A stretch of 64,000 bases of DNA. It comes from Isochrysis galbana. Taxonomy: Eukaryota > Haptophyta > Isochrysidales > Isochrysidaceae. Position 1 is the stretch's first letter. Each line of letters opens with the position of its first letter. Made by a program: the position numbers and the translations under genes. The notes under the pieces were generated by a model. It was not told the DNA's origin, did no database searches, and saw nothing but the letters and a program-made list of their open reading frames with translations. This document shows, in pieces, positions 30,187 to 40,922 of this stretch. Location of the stretch: positions 360,247 through 424,246 of the forward strand of contig CM030938.1 of assembly GCA_018136815.1 (NCBI GenBank), read 5' to 3'.

Positions 30187-33102
30187 TCACAGATCTAACT
30201 CAACGGCCGCCTCGCAGAATCGAAAGAGGCTCTCACGGACTGTCTGCTCGACCACCTCGTGACACGCTGCGGCACGTGCTTTGGCGACGACCCAGTCTGG
30301 GTTGCTCTCATTAAGTGCTTGCCGGGCAGCGGCCACTGCAGCGTCCTCGGCGGCCTTGCAGGCCAGCCTGTATTGTTCTGCCGCCTCCTTTGCAGTGTGC
30401 GCAGCCTCTGCCTTCTTGCGCTCCCGCTTGGACATTCCTGCTAGGCTCCCCAGGTACCGTGCCTCCTCCTCCTCCCTTGCCTGAGTGGCGAGCCGGTCAT
30501 CACGAGCGCGGGCGCTTGCCTCCGAGAGCTCCGCAGCTGGCACCCACGCGCTAGCCTCCCAGCACCACGCCATTTCAACTCCACGCAGCGTCATGCGCGC
30601 ACCGCTGCCGCTTGGCGACTCGCACGTCGCTTGTGGCTCCCGAAGGCCGTCGCCAAAACGAACATCTACCGCGCTGAGCAAAAGCGCCGCTTGGTCTGCA
30701 AGCACGCGCGCCTCAACTGCCGCCAATTGCTGAAGCGCAGCGGTGCGCACATCGTGGGCTCCACCTGTGCAGGCCGCGTCCAATGCGCGGTACAGGCACT
30801 CCATGGACTCGGAGCGCTCGGTAGGCGGGAGTAACATGAGCTGCTCTTCGAGAGAGGCGGGGTCGCCAGTCCATGGGTTCCCCTGCACGCTGAGCGACAG
30901 GCTGTCAAGCTCGAGGAACGTTCGCCGGGCTGGCGCGTTGCCGATCGACGGGAAACTCTGCCGGGCCCACGCCAGCCACACTACGAAGCGCTCCAAGCTA
31001 TCCTCATGAGCTAAGGAATTCGAGTCGGGGCTAGGCTCCACGAGTGTCGAGTTTGTTCGGGTTGCCACCAAGTGCACAGCCGGGTACACCACTTCATTCA
31101 GCAGGATCTCACGGACACTAGCCTCGACAACACGCTGGGCAACCTTGACCTCCAGCCTCCTTGCGGCAGCAGTCACGTCGGCCGCCGGTGTGCACACACC
31201 ACGAAGCTCGAGCGTTGGCGGATGAGCACTACTCGCCTCGGGAGCGGGCTTGAGTACAAGGCGCCAGCGGTCGTTGAAAACCCCGGGCGTGTCGGAACAA
31301 AATACGACGCCGCACGCAAGCTCCTCGCCCGGCGCGAGCGAACCGCGCACTTCGCGCACGCCAAAGCGGCTCGCCGCGGCAGCGGCCGTGGGTGTGGCGA
31401 GAACCCCGGCGGTAGGCATGTGCACCCACTCGAATTCCAGTGCGACAGAGCCGCTGTTGCGCATGCGCACTTCCTTCACTTGCGCCTCGCTTGTGTGCGT
31501 GGCAAACATCACAGTCGACACGCTTAGAGCGAGGTCCGGGCCAGCATGCGGCCTCGAGGCGCGCAGGCCGTCCTCGTCCATGTTACCTACATCAAAGTCG
31601 ATGGCCCGACTCCCGAAGCTCAACCTGTTCTCGGGGGTTTGCACCTGCACGACCGGCGCGTCGTCCTTTTCCAGCATGCACTGCGAGAAGCTGTCTGCGC
31701 CCGCCGTGCGCAGCGCTGGCGTCCGCAGGGGGCCGGCGATCGCGTCGTCGAACTCCGCGCGACCGTCCATCCAGCGCGTAGGTGTATTGACTATGATGAG
31801 CTGCGATGCCTCGCTGCCCTCGAGCTCGGTTGAGCCCTCGTAGTAGGTGGGCGAGCGGTAAGCCATCTGCTCCACCACGTCGGGTGCCATCGCCACAAGT
31901 TGCGACTTGATGCGGTCGAGCTCGGGAGACTGGGCGCGGCTGGGCGAGCGCGCCCGCGTTTGAGCCGAGGTTTGCAGCGGCAACCAGCCGAGCGTACGGC
32001 TCGAAGAAGAACGCAGCTTCAGGTGGCGGAGCGACTGCTCGGCGAACATGCTGTCCCGCTCTAGCGGCGAGCGGAACGGGCTTGATGAACCCAAGCTGCT
32101 TGCGACGCCAGCTGCCGGCCGGCCAAGCACTGGTGCCGAGGCGGAGGTGCTCAGCCCACGTCCCGGCACCCCGGCGGTCTGGAGCGGAGCTAGCCCAGCG
32201 GGCCGGCGCACGCGCGCAAGGCGTGCGGGGCCTCTGAGCGATGGCGAACGCACAGGCGCGAAGAGCCCATTGACCCCGACCGGAACGTAGCATTCGTTGG
32301 ACTCGCGAAGCGCAAATTCCCATGCGCCCCGGCCGCCGCCGGCGAGCCGGCGACGCGCCTCTTCGAGCAGCGCGTCCTCCTCGACAACAGCACGCCGCTC
32401 GGCGCCCGAACGATTCATCTGGAGGCGCTCGGGTGAGATGCCCACCCGCGCCGAGAGGTGTGCGCCCACCTCGCCCCATATCTCCTTGTAGTTCTCCCAA
32501 TGGCGGAGGGCGTTCTCCTGGCCGCGCAGCCTCAATGATCCCAACGGCCGCGTGCCGTGCTCGATGTAAGAGTCGGTGTCGGCAGGTTCGTCGTCGTCGA
32601 CGCCGGCCGTTCGCTTATCGTAAGAGCCCGCTCCGGGTGAGCGGCGCGATATGGGGAGCGGGAGGCTCTCGCAGAGCGCCATCGAGCTCATCCTCGATGT
32701 GGGAGGCGCGGCGAGGGCAGAGGCGGAAGCGGCCAGCTCGTCGGGCGTGCCAACGATCGAATGGAGCCGGATCTTGCCCCCATCGCTTGTGGGAAGCCTG
32801 CGATCCGCGAGGAAGACTGACTGCGGCAACGGAGCTCCCTCTGCAGCAGTCTCTCCGCCGCCAGCAAGCCGCACGCTCTGGCCGAGCGAGCGGACTGGGT
32901 GGGCGAGGAGCACGAGCCGGCGCGCCTCTGGTAACCTGCCCTCCACCCGCCGGCGCACCAGCAGGCGCCGCCCTGACGCCCCAGCAGCCCCAGCACCCCC
33001 CGCAGCCGCCCCCTCCGCCTCCGCCGAGTCGTCGCTCTCCATCGGGAGGAGTGAAACGGCACACTGCGGGAGCAGCGCCCACACCCGGTCGTTAGCGGCC
33101 AT
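30187..33102 (-). CDS. MYCBP-associated protein (MYCBPAP)-like ciliary protein, intronless, 971 aa
   Basis: MYCBPAP/AMAP-1 relatives occur in flagellated eukaryotes and associate with the ciliary central apparatus. Residues ~200-255 read RHWENYKEIWGEVGAHLSARVGISPERLQMNRS, the family's block with the L-x-R-x-P-x-x-L-x-M-N signature. Residues ~524-640 form an Ig-like ASH/PapD-type domain: ALSVSTVMFATHTSEAQVKEV, RMRNSGSVALEFEWVHMP, LAPGEELACGVVFCSDTPGVF. Residues ~870-950 are a charged Ala/Glu/Arg helix, probably coiled coil. The N-terminal 150 residues and 250-400 are Ser/Ala/Arg-rich and poorly conserved. The start (MAANDRVWALL at 33102) is the first ATG. No CT tract precedes it, unlike several other genes here. 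Confidence 0.78.
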   Translation of the reverse strand: MAANDRVWALLPQCAVSLLPMESDDSAEAEGAAAGGAGAAGASGRRLLVRRRVEGRLPEARRLVLLAHPVRSLGQSVRLAGGGETAAEGAPLPQSVFLADRRLPTSDGGKIRLHSIVGTPDELAASASALAAPPTSRMSSMALCESLPLPISRRSPGAGSYDKRTAGVDDDEPADTDSYIEHGTRPLGSLRLRGQENALRHWENYKEIWGEVGAHLSARVGISPERLQMNRSGAERRAVVEEDALLEEARRRLAGGGRGAWEFALRESNECYVPVGVNGLFAPVRSPSLRGPARLARVRRPAGLAPLQTAGVPGRGLSTSASAPVLGRPAAGVASSLGSSSPFRSPLERDSMFAEQSLRHLKLRSSSSRTLGWLPLQTSAQTRARSPSRAQSPELDRIKSQLVAMAPDVVEQMAYRSPTYYEGSTELEGSEASQLIIVNTPTRWMDGRAEFDDAIAGPLRTPALRTAGADSFSQCMLEKDDAPVVQVQTPENRLSFGSRAIDFDVGNMDEDGLRASRPHAGPDLALSVSTVMFATHTSEAQVKEVRMRNSGSVALEFEWVHMPTAGVLATPTAAAAASRFGVREVRGSLAPGEELACGVVFCSDTPGVFNDRWRLVLKPAPEASSAHPPTLELRGVCTPAADVTAAARRLEVKVAQRVVEASVREILLNEVVYPAVHLVATRTNSTLVEPSPDSNSLAHEDSLERFVVWLAWARQSFPSIGNAPARRTFLELDSLSLSVQGNPWTGDPASLEEQLMLLPPTERSESMECLYRALDAACTGGAHDVRTAALQQLAAVEARVLADQAALLLSAVDVRFGDGLREPQATCESPSGSGARMTLRGVEMAWCWEASAWVPAAELSEASARARDDRLATQAREEEEARYLGSLAGMSKRERKKAEAAHTAKEAAEQYRLACKAAEDAAVAAARQALNESNPDWVVAKARAAACHEVVEQTVRESLFRFCEAAVELDL

Positions 33103-34780
33103 GGGCCGGGGAAATCAATAACAATGTTTCTAATCCTCATTAACTGTTTACTGCCGGAGCATGCAAATGGATGCTTCAAACGACATATTTCGTCCCTGCT
33201 CGCCAACGCCTTTGACGGGTGCCCATGAGGTGCTGGGGGAGCCTCAGGGACCTCCTTCCCCACATTTCCCACCCATTTTCAACACAATAGGTCGAGATTG
33301 TAGTGTGGAATAATGGAGAAAATAGGCCCAGGGGCGAAGCAGCCATTTGGATGCTTCTATTTGATCCACCCATATGGTGGTCCGTGAATAGATAGCAGCA
33401 TTGTGTAGATCAAAGGTGACATCGTGTGTCTAGCGCTCGTGACGGCGATACAGTGACTCTAGACAAGGACGACGTTGCCACACTCAGGGTAGGACCGAGG
33501 TATCTACAACAAAACACGATTTATGTTAAAACACTGCCCCGCAGCGATATCGCTGAACAGTTAGGCATTCTCATTCAGCAGTAGGTCATGACGATGACGT
33601 AGGAACGATGTCTTGTCTAGACAGTTGGTATGTCAGAGCAAGGCTGATCTCACTCTTGGAGATTGCCTGCGAGGGCGCGCCGGCAGCTAGCGCGGAACGC
33701 GGTTCTTGTGGGGAGCTCATGGAGCTTTCCTCGGGGGTGACTACGGGCATGGTGATCGACGCACGACGCACGACGCACGCACGGAGCACGGAGGGCGCGG
33801 AAGTGTGGAAGGAGGCTTGTGGGAGGTGGTGGCAGGCGACTGGGGGTGGCTCAGGCGCGTGCTTGGCTTGTATTGACTCGTTGACTCGGGGTATAGACTC
33901 GGGAACTCGGGGGGACTCGCTTGGGAACACGGTGGGACTCGACGAAGTTGCTACAAAAATCACTCACAAGAAACCAAAAACCAAAGTCCTTGGGCTCAGA
34001 AAACTAACGTAAACACTCCGGCATCATACGATAAACAAACCCCTCCCCGCGCGGCGAAGGCTGAAGTCGCGATCGCTCGTCATGCGCGAAGATATACGGA
34101 AAGAGAGCGCATAACTACGCCACCGAAGGGTTCGAACTATCGTTAAAGTGGAACTCGTCCGCTGAAGCCAACGCGGAGGGTCGAGGAGAGATCCAAACTC
34201 GCGCGGGGGGAGAAGGCGATGTGCGGAGAGACCTTCTAGACAAGCGACGAGCAAGGGGCGACGAAACAAGACGCGAGACGCGAGGCGCGTGCCATTCGTT
34301 CTTCCTTTCTTTCATCGAAACCGCGACGAAACTAACATTAAACGTCGGTGCCCCCTCCGCGAGGATCGCGAAGAAGAACGGACGAGATGGAGGCAATCAT
34401 CGAAGGAACCGCGAGAGGAATCGAAGCGAGGGGGGGAACAACGACGGCCGGAGGAAACGAACCGCGCGCGGGGGAGAAGAGAACCTCGCGCGGGGGGGGG
34501 GGATTAATATAACGGCCGGAGGCGACGGACGGCACGCCGAGGGAAAGAACCTGCCGCGGGGGGGGCGAGGGACCGAGGGCACGGCGGGGCAGCGTGGGAG
34601 GGCGCGAGGCCGATCTCGGAGCGAGATCGCGTCCTTTCCCTCGCGGAGCGCGGAGAGACCCCCCACGAGATATCTTGGGACCGGAGAATGTTTTGGACGA
34701 ATCTTCTTGCCGTCGGCCGAGGAGAGGCGGACGGAGAGAGAGAGAGAGAGAGAGTCTCGCAGAGCGACTGCAGAACGAGA
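33103..34780. other. Intergenic region, no supported gene
   Basis: 5' flank of the MYCBPAP-like gene, then mixed sequence that becomes purine-rich with poly-G (34490-34500, 34560) and a short GA repeat (34730-34755). Overlapping frames on both strands show no domain. Confidence 0.4.
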
Positions 34781-34789
34781 AGTCGAAGT

Positions 34790-35022
34790 CATGCCGGTTT
34801 ATTACCTTAAACGAGCCAACAATTATAGTAACAGCAAAAACAAAATTCGAATCGCAAATTTCGAGACCAAAACCTGCAAACCTGGACTTGAGACCATGGG
34901 GAATCCGAATCTGTGTGCCTTGTGCGTCAGTGGCAACACGGGGAACTGTTCAATTGTAATTGTGAGCGCGTACCTTACACGAATATTCATGCCTACAGCC
35001 TTCAGATGGGCAGGAATACAAC
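34790..35022 (+). repeat. LTR-like dispersed repeat, copy in plus orientation
   Basis: TGCCGGTTTATTACCTTAAACG ... GGAATACAACA. The same order of words (TTACCTTAAACG, AAATTTCGAGAC, GGACTTGAG, GAATCCGAATCTG, ATATTCA, GAATACAACA) is found inverted at 36240-36015, and the last ~90 bp at 17880-17970. TG...CA ends and solo occurrence suggest an LTR. No matching pair in direct orientation is seen. Confidence 0.5.
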
Positions 35023-35280
35023 ACCCCCCGACTTAAATCGAGACGTCTCCCGATGTCGAGCCAAGAGAGTTCATTTAACCATACGAGACGAGAGACCTAG
35101 AGGAGGAGGATTAACCCATGGATCCAAAGCGAGCACAAAATCGGCAGCTTAGCGCGGCGGCCCCCGATTTCGTATGTCACGTCCTACCACGTTCTCCCTT
35201 TTACAGGAGTTTTGCTCGGGCAGTTGCGCTGGGTCAGGCGCTGACGCGACGCTAATCATCCACTTCCGGTCGACTTAGCG

Positions 35281-35610
35281 CTACGATTGTGAACGAGAAC
35301 GAGTACGACTCGAAGGCAGATCAGGAGGAGTACGACTTGTCTCTTGAATTCGACGTGGAATAACTTGATTGGATTGGGAACTTGAGCTTGGACTTGAAGA
35401 GGAGTCTACAGCGGAGTGAGCTTGGGGTTGAACCGGACGGCGGTCGAAAGTGGTGTCGTACGACTCAACTAGATCAGCACAACGCCGAAGCAACTCAATT
35501 CGAGACTCCCAAGTAGCTTCAGAACGAGGATAGCCGCGCCATTTGACGAGATACTTGAATGAAACTCCATCCTCTCGTGCTTCGTGGTTTCTGTCTCAAC
35601 TAGGTGCTCT
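35281..35610 (-). pseudogene. Chromodomain C-terminal remnant of a Ty3/gypsy (chromovirus-like) integrase
   Basis: The minus strand reads EDGVSFKYLVKWRGYPRSEATWESRIELL, then RRCADLVESYD. The Y-L-V-K-W-x-G-Y ... T-W-E core is that of a chromodomain. A Ser/Arg-rich tail follows to a stop at 35281. Upstream the frame shifts near 35595 (VEHLVETETT in another frame), and no integrase core is left. It lies between inverted LTR-like repeats (34790-35022 and 36015-36240). Confidence 0.75.
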
Positions 35611-35874
35611 ACCCCTAGCGTTCTAGCTAGGGATTCTAGCTCCGCGCTGGCATTACGCGAAAACGAGAGAGGGGGGTGGGGGTGCGCCGCGGGTCGGCCC
35701 TGTGCCACGGAACTTCTGGAGGAGAGAAGGCGAAGGACGGAAGAGAGTTGGCGATGGTAGCGGCTTGCGACATGAGAAAGGGCCATAAAGTAGTGAAGAA
35801 AGTGTCACTGCGTCTTGGGGCGCACATCACACTCCTCTAACAACTGCTCGAGCGGACCCATCCACGGCCTCACC

Positions 35875-36044
35875 ACCCCCGACCGCCCCTGCCACCTGCC
35901 ACTCAGGAGCCGCCCTCAGATGAGGAGCAAGGCTACATGGAGTCGGATGCAACATACGACTTGTCCTTTCACCAGGAGAGGAGGGAGGAGGGAGACTACA
36001 CCTTCCAGGACGCCACCGTGTTGTATTCAGGCCTCTCGGCCTGA
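35875..36044 (+). CDS. Short acidic ORF tail, unknown
   Basis: One frame reads PPSDEEQGYMESDATYDLSF and then an acidic stretch ending YSGLSA, with a stop in the LTR-like repeat. It has no start codon of its own and no domain. Listed only as a possible exon or retroelement ORF end. Confidence 0.15.
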
Positions 36045-36240
36045 ATATTTCGGCATGAGCACGTGCCTTCTTCGCTATATATCGTCTTCTATGTTCGTCG
36101 TGGTCACACAAGGCGTGCAGATTCGGATTCTCCCTGGGCTCAAGTCCAGGTCCGCCGATTTTCGTCTCGAAATTCGAAGATTTGAGTTTGATTTTTACCG
36201 TTACGGTAATTGTCCACGCGTTTAAGGTAAGAAATTCAGG
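36015..36240 (-). repeat. LTR-like dispersed repeat, copy in minus orientation
   Basis: Reverse-complement partner of 34790-35022, with the word order listed there. Identity is moderate, so the two copies are old or from different subfamilies. Confidence 0.5.
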
Positions 36241-36359
36241 TAACAGAACTGGGCCCCCTCTCTGGATCCCCCCCCCCCCCTCTGCATTCCCTCCCTCCCA
36301 TTCTGCAGTTTCCCCCCCCTCTGCAGTCCCCCCCCCCCCCCGCACAGCAATTCAAGGAA

Positions 36360-36779
36360 CGCTATGTATGGCGACAACACCACCCTCCCTCCGCATCATC
36401 CAAACCGACATTTCGGTCCGCGTTAAAGTCGAATCAATTGATGAGAAAATCAACAAGAAAGGCTCCTTTTCTCGTAAGGCGTAAGGCCCTCTACAACGCC
36501 CTCCAAGACGTCTCAGTGCACTTGGTCGTCGAAGCATACGGCCTGGCGCAAGCGGCCCAAAGTCTCAACCTGAGCGCGCTCATTTTTGCGATCGAAAAGG
36601 TTGGTTGGGCTGACCTTTCTGAAAGGCAACCGGGAGCGCATGAAGCTCTAAGGAGGAGCAGGCACCTTTGTGTCCAAGGCGACCTATTCGACCCGCTGGC
36701 ATCTCTATGTTTCGGCGGGCCAAGGCTCGTTTCTCGACGGAAACTTTCCTCGCAAGCTGCTGCTTCAGATCGACGGTAA
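36360..36779 (+). CDS. Possible small ORF, unknown
   Basis: ATG at 36369 gives 38 codons to a stop at 36482. A second frame, 36438-36779, continues with YNALQDVSVHLVVEAYGLAQ. Neither has a recognisable domain, and they could be one gene with a frame break. Confidence 0.15.
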   Translation, partial: RYVWRQHHPPSASSKPTFRSALKSNQLMRKSTRKAPFLVRRKALYNALQDVSVHLVVEAYGLAQAAQSLNLSALIFAIEKVGWADLSERQPGAHEALRRSRHLCVQGDLFDPLASLCFGGPRLVSRRKLSSQAAASDRR

Positions 36780-37750
36780 GACCGCTAAATGACATTAAGT
36801 GTTTCGCGATGTTCTACGTATGTTTCGCGTTCGCGCCGTTTACCTCCGGATGTTTCGCGAGTAAAGTTTTTTTCCGCCGACCCCCCCGCAAATTTCGTAA
36901 AAAGTTTCGCGAAACCCTTACTAGGCCCTAGCGACTAGCGACGGAGCTCGGCATGAAAAACATCTCGTAAATTCTTCAGACGCAAACAAAGACAAAGACT
37001 TCTTCCGGACGCCGTCAACCCCGGAAGGCGGAAGGGGCAAAACGGCGCCCGGACGAGGGCATCGCTCGCTCTTAATCCCCTTTCTCACGCCCGTGGTCGG
37101 CGAAGCAGTGCGCGCGACTCCCCTTCCCCCGGTTTTCCATGAAAGGCAGCGGGGGGAGGGGAAAGTGGAGGTGGTAGGACGGGGAGGGTAGTTATGAGTA
37201 GCAAAAGCACTCTGCCTCATGCCGTGCACGTAGCGGTTAGGGTTTTAAGTTTTCGTCGGTATGCTAAGTTCGTAGACCTCTGACCTCGGAAACTGAAAAT
37301 TTGAAATGTTCCATCACAATGGACATGAACATGCTTCATGCTTATCCTACAATATGTTCGGGTGTGGAAACGCCATCATGACCAGCAACTCCCCGCTCGA
37401 GGACTTAATGATCATACAGCCACAGCGAAGGAGCGCTACCCACAGGAAGGATAACGTGGGCCGCGCCACCGGTGCCTAGACGGGCCACACAACGCCATAG
37501 CCGCATTAGCAAATACAACGAGACGATGGCGCAAATAGAGTTCGCACTTCAAGACGGCGCTCTCTTGGACTAACGAAACGTCGTGGCATACGAACCGCTC
37601 GCCTCCGTGCACGTCGCATCAGGAAGTCCCAATCGCAGTGAGAGTACTATGAGGACGCACGTGAGCGGGTCATCCGAATCGGTCACCGAGCAATCTATCG
37701 TAGCCTAGATTCAAGCAGCGCCGTGTGGACGACAGTGGCACGTGTACCCT
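36780..37750. other. Intergenic region with a TTTCGCGA cluster
   Basis: 36800-36920 contains GTTTCGCG four times, the last as the palindrome TTTCGCGAAA. 37195-37250 is a copy of the short repeat also at 27500. 37260-37750 shows no gene on either strand. Confidence 0.45.
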
Positions 37751-37891
37751 CATGAGGAAGGCTTCAACTGCAAGCACGTGAGACCCATGGGATTTCGCGT
37801 TGCCTCTGCACTGCCCAAGGGGGGTGTCTTGGGGGGTAAAAGTCTCGGCTTGGTGTGCCGCGCCGACTGTCCGCCGCCTGTGGCCTCGGAC

Positions 37892-39071
37892 TCAGCGTCG
37901 TAGGTAGTTGAAGATGGCGTCGGTGAGACCGAGCACGACGACAGCATCTGCGCCTGCGTGAGTAAGCACGGCAGCGAGCAGCCCCACCTGAGTGGCAAAA
38001 TGAACCGCGGCAGTGACAAGAGGATGCGTGGGCGGTTCGTAAGCGTGCATGCATGCGCGCGCCCGGTGAAGTGTGCGGCGCCGCAGGCCGATGGGCAACA
38101 CGCCTTGTCGACAAGCAGCTGCAAGAACATGCCGAAGCCGACAAGCCCCACGAGACCAAGAGTCGCGAGTCCGAAGGGCAGGAAAATATAGAGCACGTTG
38201 GCTATGCATGGTGCGGGGTGCGGGGTGAGCATGCAGCTGCCTGTCGGCTGGGCGGCGAGGCGCGTGGGTAGCCGCACCATGGTAAGAGGCATAGAAGACG
38301 GAGGTGCATAGCCAGAGGAATAATGTGCCGGGCGTCTCGCTCGTCCAGCGGCGCACGGCGCGCGGTGCCGCGTTGACGGGAAGGCAGTGCGTGCGCGCGC
38401 GGCGCGAGAGCGCCTCCTTGAGGAAGACGCGCCAGAAGAGCTCTTCAAGCGGCGGGTTGACGGTGACGAACCACGCACCAAACGTGATGGCGCCTGCCTC
38501 GTCGTGACGCGAGAAGCCGTACACGACTCCCTCGAGCACGATCCGCCGCTCTAGCTCGCCCCACCATGCGGCGTCGAAGCGCTCCAACCTGTGCAGGCCG
38601 AGGAGTTAAAGGCAGGGAGAAAGGGGGGAGTTCGGGGCACTCGGCTCCTGGGGGGTGGGCGGTGGGTGGCGGGCACTGCATGTGGCGCGCAGCGCACAGT
38701 TCGAAGAGCACGGCAGCGGAGAGGAAGCTGCCTATGCCAAGGCCGAGACCGACCACGAGCTGCACGCTCCACGGGCGCGGCTGCGAGCGAAGGGCGTGCG
38801 CGACGTGCTCTCGAGGCGCTCGGTAGCACCAGAGAACGAGCAGCGGCGCCAGCGCAAAGACTGCCTCGACCGAGAGGACGGCGCCCCACGTGGAGCGCCC
38901 GTGCACAAAGGAGAGGTAGACGACGAGGAGCGGGAGGAGTGCGACGGCGACCACGAGAGAGAGAGGTGCGTTTGGCGCCTCCGCCTCGCTCGATGCGGTG
39001 GAGGATGCCTCCTCATCAGAGTGAATGAGGTCACTCGCAAGAGAGCGCCGCTCAGAGGTTGAGGAGAGCAT
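37892..39071 (-). CDS. CPBP (CAAX-processing/bacteriocin-immunity type) intramembrane protease, multi-exon
   Basis: Predicted membrane metalloprotease. Exon 1 is 39071-38698: MLSSTSERR start, three hydrophobic segments, ending AAVLFEL. Intron 38589-38697 is phase 2 (GTGCGC...CACAG). Exon 2 is 38588-38278 and has NPPLEELFWRVFLKEAL, the E-E-x-x-x-R motif of the family. VFYASYH supplies the second-motif His. Intron 38202-38277 is phase 1 (GTGCGG...CATAG). Exon 3 from 38201 (NVLYIFLPFGLATLGLVG) is hydrophobic. The C-terminal part VGLLAAVLTHAGADAVVVLG...DAIFNYLRR, with the third-motif His, is in a frame one step off, so an intron or one-base error lies between ~38100 and 38010. The stop is at 37892. 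A (GGGA)n tract stands ~50 bp before the ATG. Confidence 0.75.
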
Positions 39072-39119
39072 TTGGGGGGAAAGGGGGGGGGGGGGGAAGC
39101 TGACGCGCTGAGCGAGCAA

Positions 39120-39325
39120 GCGAGCGAGGGAGGGAGGGAGGGAGGGAGGGAGGGAGGGAGGGAGGGAGGGAGGGAGGGAGGGAGGGGAGGGAGGGAGGGA
39201 GGGAGGGAGGGAGGGAGGGAGGGAGGGAGGGAGGGAGGGAGGGAGGGAGGGAGGGGAGGGAGGGAGGGAGGGAGGGAGGGAGGGAGGGAGGGAGGGAGGG
39301 AGGGAGGGAGGGAGGGAGGGAAGAG
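39120..39325. repeat. (GGGA)n microsatellite, 5' of the CPBP gene
   Basis: About 50 units of GGGA with two single-base-short interruptions (near 39186 and 39254). It is only ~50 bp upstream of the start codon in transcription sense, where it reads CCCT. Confidence 0.97.
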
Positions 39326-39329
39326 GCGG

Positions 39330-39985
39330 GAGGGAAGAGGCGAGAGGTGACAGGAGGGAGAGAGGAGAGGGCTGCGCCGCGCTCTTTCCGTCGCAGGCGG
39401 CACCTCTTCACACCCGATAGCTCAGAGGGATCTTTACTTCCTACCTCGTAAGGGATCCTCTACAGTAAGGGTGCACCATTAAAACAGGGATTTTTGCCTT
39501 CTACATTTTCTACATAAGCCGACTCCCACACCTTGATAGTTTCTTAGAAGCCGCGGGGTCTTTACTTTTACTATTACTATTTGTTATGTTATTTTGTGTG
39601 TACATATTTAAGCAGCCGAGAGCAGAAGGAAGGCGCAAAAGTATAAGTGCGAAGTGCCCCCACGGCCACGGCCCACGGCCAACGAATGGCCACTATTGAC
39701 CACAACAATCGGCTGACGGCCCGCTACACGGCGACAACGACAACTTGCTTGGCCCGCCGGCGAGGCCCGCAGTCCGCAGTGCATAGAAGATAGAAGTTTT
39801 CTTGCGCTGAGTTTCTTATCCTCAGCAGGTGGAGGCCTCTCAGTCCAGCTCCGATTTCTTATCGCTAGATGGCCAATTTGCTTCTAGGTTTTCTTAATGG
39901 GGGGGTTTCTTAATGGTGCACCCTTACTGTATCCGCTCTTCCACAAGGATGTGTTGCTTGTTCATTGTTCATTTGGATGTGGATG
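39330..39985. other. Intergenic region, no gene seen
   Basis: Flank between the GGGA tract and the dispersed element. AT-richer around 39540-39620. The word TAATGG...GGTGCACC near 39895-39920 partly repeats 39465-39485 inverted (GGTGCACCATTAA / TTAATGGTGCACC), so a short foldback of ~450 bp may be present. Confidence 0.4.
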
Positions 39986-39989
39986 CTTC

Positions 39990-40920
39990 TCCCAAGCCTG
40001 GCCAAAATAATAATAATCTAGCTGAGCATTAGTACCACTACTCTCACTAGTCACTAGCCCGGTACTAACACGACAGCCCTCAGCGCACCTGCCCGTACAC
40101 CTTGGCGCGTGTTGTTGCCACAGATACATACACCTATGCACCCCTCCACATCTCCCCCCTCGCAAGCCCCCGGCTCCCATTCTAACTCCCCACAAGTTAA
40201 AATGAGGGAAAACCCATTGATTGACCATTGAGGCGGACCGATCGACGCCGGCCGACTCTCCGGGAAAAAGCACCGGGGGGGGGGGGGGGAGGAACCTCTC
40301 GTCAAAAAAGGAGAACGGCCCTTCCAGCTCGCGCCGTGAGCAGTTCTCGAGAAATAAACGACTGCGAGTCGAGTAGCCTGTGCCACCTTCAGGATACTCT
40401 TCTCGAGCTTGAGCCGCTCCCTTCTCCCTTCTCTCTCCCTCCTGTCGCCGGCCGCCTCCTACCCGTTTGCTTACGCAAACGGGGCCTGTTTCTAACCGCA
40501 CTCCATCGGGGGGGGTGCAAACCCCCCCCTCTCCCTCTCTCCACTCTCTCCCTTCGTCGTCCGCTGCGGCGCGTCGCCATGCGGCGCGCCCTGGCCTGCT
40601 CTCAGGGGCCCTTTGGGGGCTCCCAGGGGGCCAGCAAGGGCAGCTCAGGGGGCAGTGGAGGCTGGGGCTCAGCCCCTGGCCCCCCCTGCCTCTCCCACGC
40701 TCGCCTCGCTGGCCATGGGAGCCGCCCAGAGACACCTGTATGCCTGGCGACCAGGGACAGAGGGGGAGTCAGCTCGAGGGCAGGCCCAGCGCGGGCGTGG
40801 GAGTGCAGCTTACGGGCCGCGCCCCCGAAGGGTCTGGGCCAGATTGTTGAGTGCCCTGCCCCTGCCAAAGGGCAGGGGCTGGGGTTGATTGTACGGGCCC
40901 ACCCCGGGGGACAACCCTAG
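39990..40920 (+). repeat. Dispersed ~0.9-kb element, copy 2
   Basis: Inverted relative to 7955-8870, with the same landmarks throughout. It includes the CACCGGGGGG run, CGTTTGC..GCAAACG near 40467-40481 (at 8448-8462 in copy 1) and the GCCCTTTGGCAGGGGC-type palindrome near the right end. It abuts the hAT transposase fragment directly. Confidence 0.75.
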
Positions 40921-40922
40921 CT

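Noticed and set aside
39120-39325. CRISPR-like regular array
   Set aside because: Simple (GGGA)n with no spacers. No CRISPR array is present anywhere in the window.
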